The notes beneath the pieces were generated by a model that was not told where the DNA came from, made no database searches, and worked only from the letters and a program-made list of their open reading frames with translations. From the NCBI RefSeq assembly GCF_013303125.1, contig NZ_JABTTE010000028.1, positions 1 to 40,825 of the forward strand: a DNA stretch of 40,825 nucleotides, written 5' to 3'. Shown one piece after another: positions 40,681 through 40,825 of this stretch. Each line of letters starts with the position of its first letter. The stretch's first letter is position 1. This stretch comes from Calidifontibacillus erzurumensis (GTDB lineage Bacteria; Bacillota; Bacilli; Bacillales; Bacillaceae_J). Made by a program: the position numbers and the translations under genes.

Positions 40681-40825
40681 TTTTTCAATCTCCTATTTTC
40701 TTATTATAAAAGCTTTACGGATCACTTATTTTATATTTCTTCTATTATATATAAATATTTTTTAACAAACATAGTCTACAAAGTCAATTAATTTGAAATT
40801 TTCAGCTAAGAAAAATTAAAAATAA
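40681..40825. other. AT-rich upstream region of the MBL-fold gene
   Basis: It contains the ribosome binding site GGAGATTG of the MBL-fold gene and no other assignable feature before the window edge. Confidence 0.4.

Overview
The window reads as chromosomal DNA of a low-GC Gram-positive bacterium of the Bacillaceae type. Ribosome binding sites are strong (GGAGG-like), TTG and GTG starts are common, the DNA is AT-rich, and the gene families (PncB, ExoA, SfsA, PadR/HAAS pair, YobA-like lipoprotein, ChrA half-transporters) fit Bacillus relatives. I cannot name the species. No rRNA, tRNA or CRISPR array was seen.

Layout. 1-2.4 kb: the start of an AEC-type carrier and a large helical TPR protein that ends like bacterial dynamin-like proteins but shows no GTPase domain. 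2.9-6.0 kb: a three-gene operon (M20 hydrolase, GNAT, enolase-superfamily racemase) matching the known N-succinyl route that turns D-amino acids into L-amino acids. 6.2-6.3 kb: a 38-residue zinc-ribbon protein.

6.7-21.4 kb is the most interesting part. It is a catabolic-looking island with a heme-oxygenase-like di-iron oxidase (HDO), two [2Fe-2S] ferredoxins, a RidA imine hydrolase, an aldehyde dehydrogenase, a creatininase-family amidohydrolase, a GlcG/HbpS-type protein, a pair of short CHR transporters, two large permeases, two unknown small proteins and a GntR/FCD regulator. Nearly every transcription unit in the island, including gntR, has the same palindrome (TTGGTATACCAA or a close variant) at its promoter, several times overlapping the -10, the -35 or the spacer. 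I infer one GntR-controlled regulon for the oxidative breakdown of an unidentified, probably nitrogen-containing, substrate. The ferredoxins would feed the oxidase, RidA would handle an imine product and the dehydrogenase an aldehyde product. At 21.35 kb the regulon also drives a 28-codon mini-ORF that runs straight into a terminator.

A 3,082-bp insertion sequence (8766-11847; 27-bp perfect terminal inverted repeats, 9-bp target duplication) sits inside the island. It carries a large IS1-like transposase, a small accessory protein and a PspC-family passenger gene. It landed in the hairpin of the terminator of the HDO operon and carries its own terminator at the entry end.

21.8-24.3 kb: a PP-loop (Dph6-like) protein, a Rossmann-fold protein and a hemerythrin-domain protein preceded by a textbook FNR site. 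24.4-28.1 kb: an operon of ABC ATPase, ABC-2 permease, TetR regulator and HlyD-type lipoprotein, resembling a Gram-positive version of the YbhGFSR/CecR exporter. 28.5-29.6 kb: a PadR/HAAS membrane protein pair. 29.7-40.7 kb: mostly housekeeping genes (YobA-like lipoprotein, SfsA, hydroxyacid dehydrogenase, YnfA, KDPG-aldolase family, DRE-TIM aldolase, molybdopterin oxidoreductase, ExoA, PncB, MBL-fold hydrolase).
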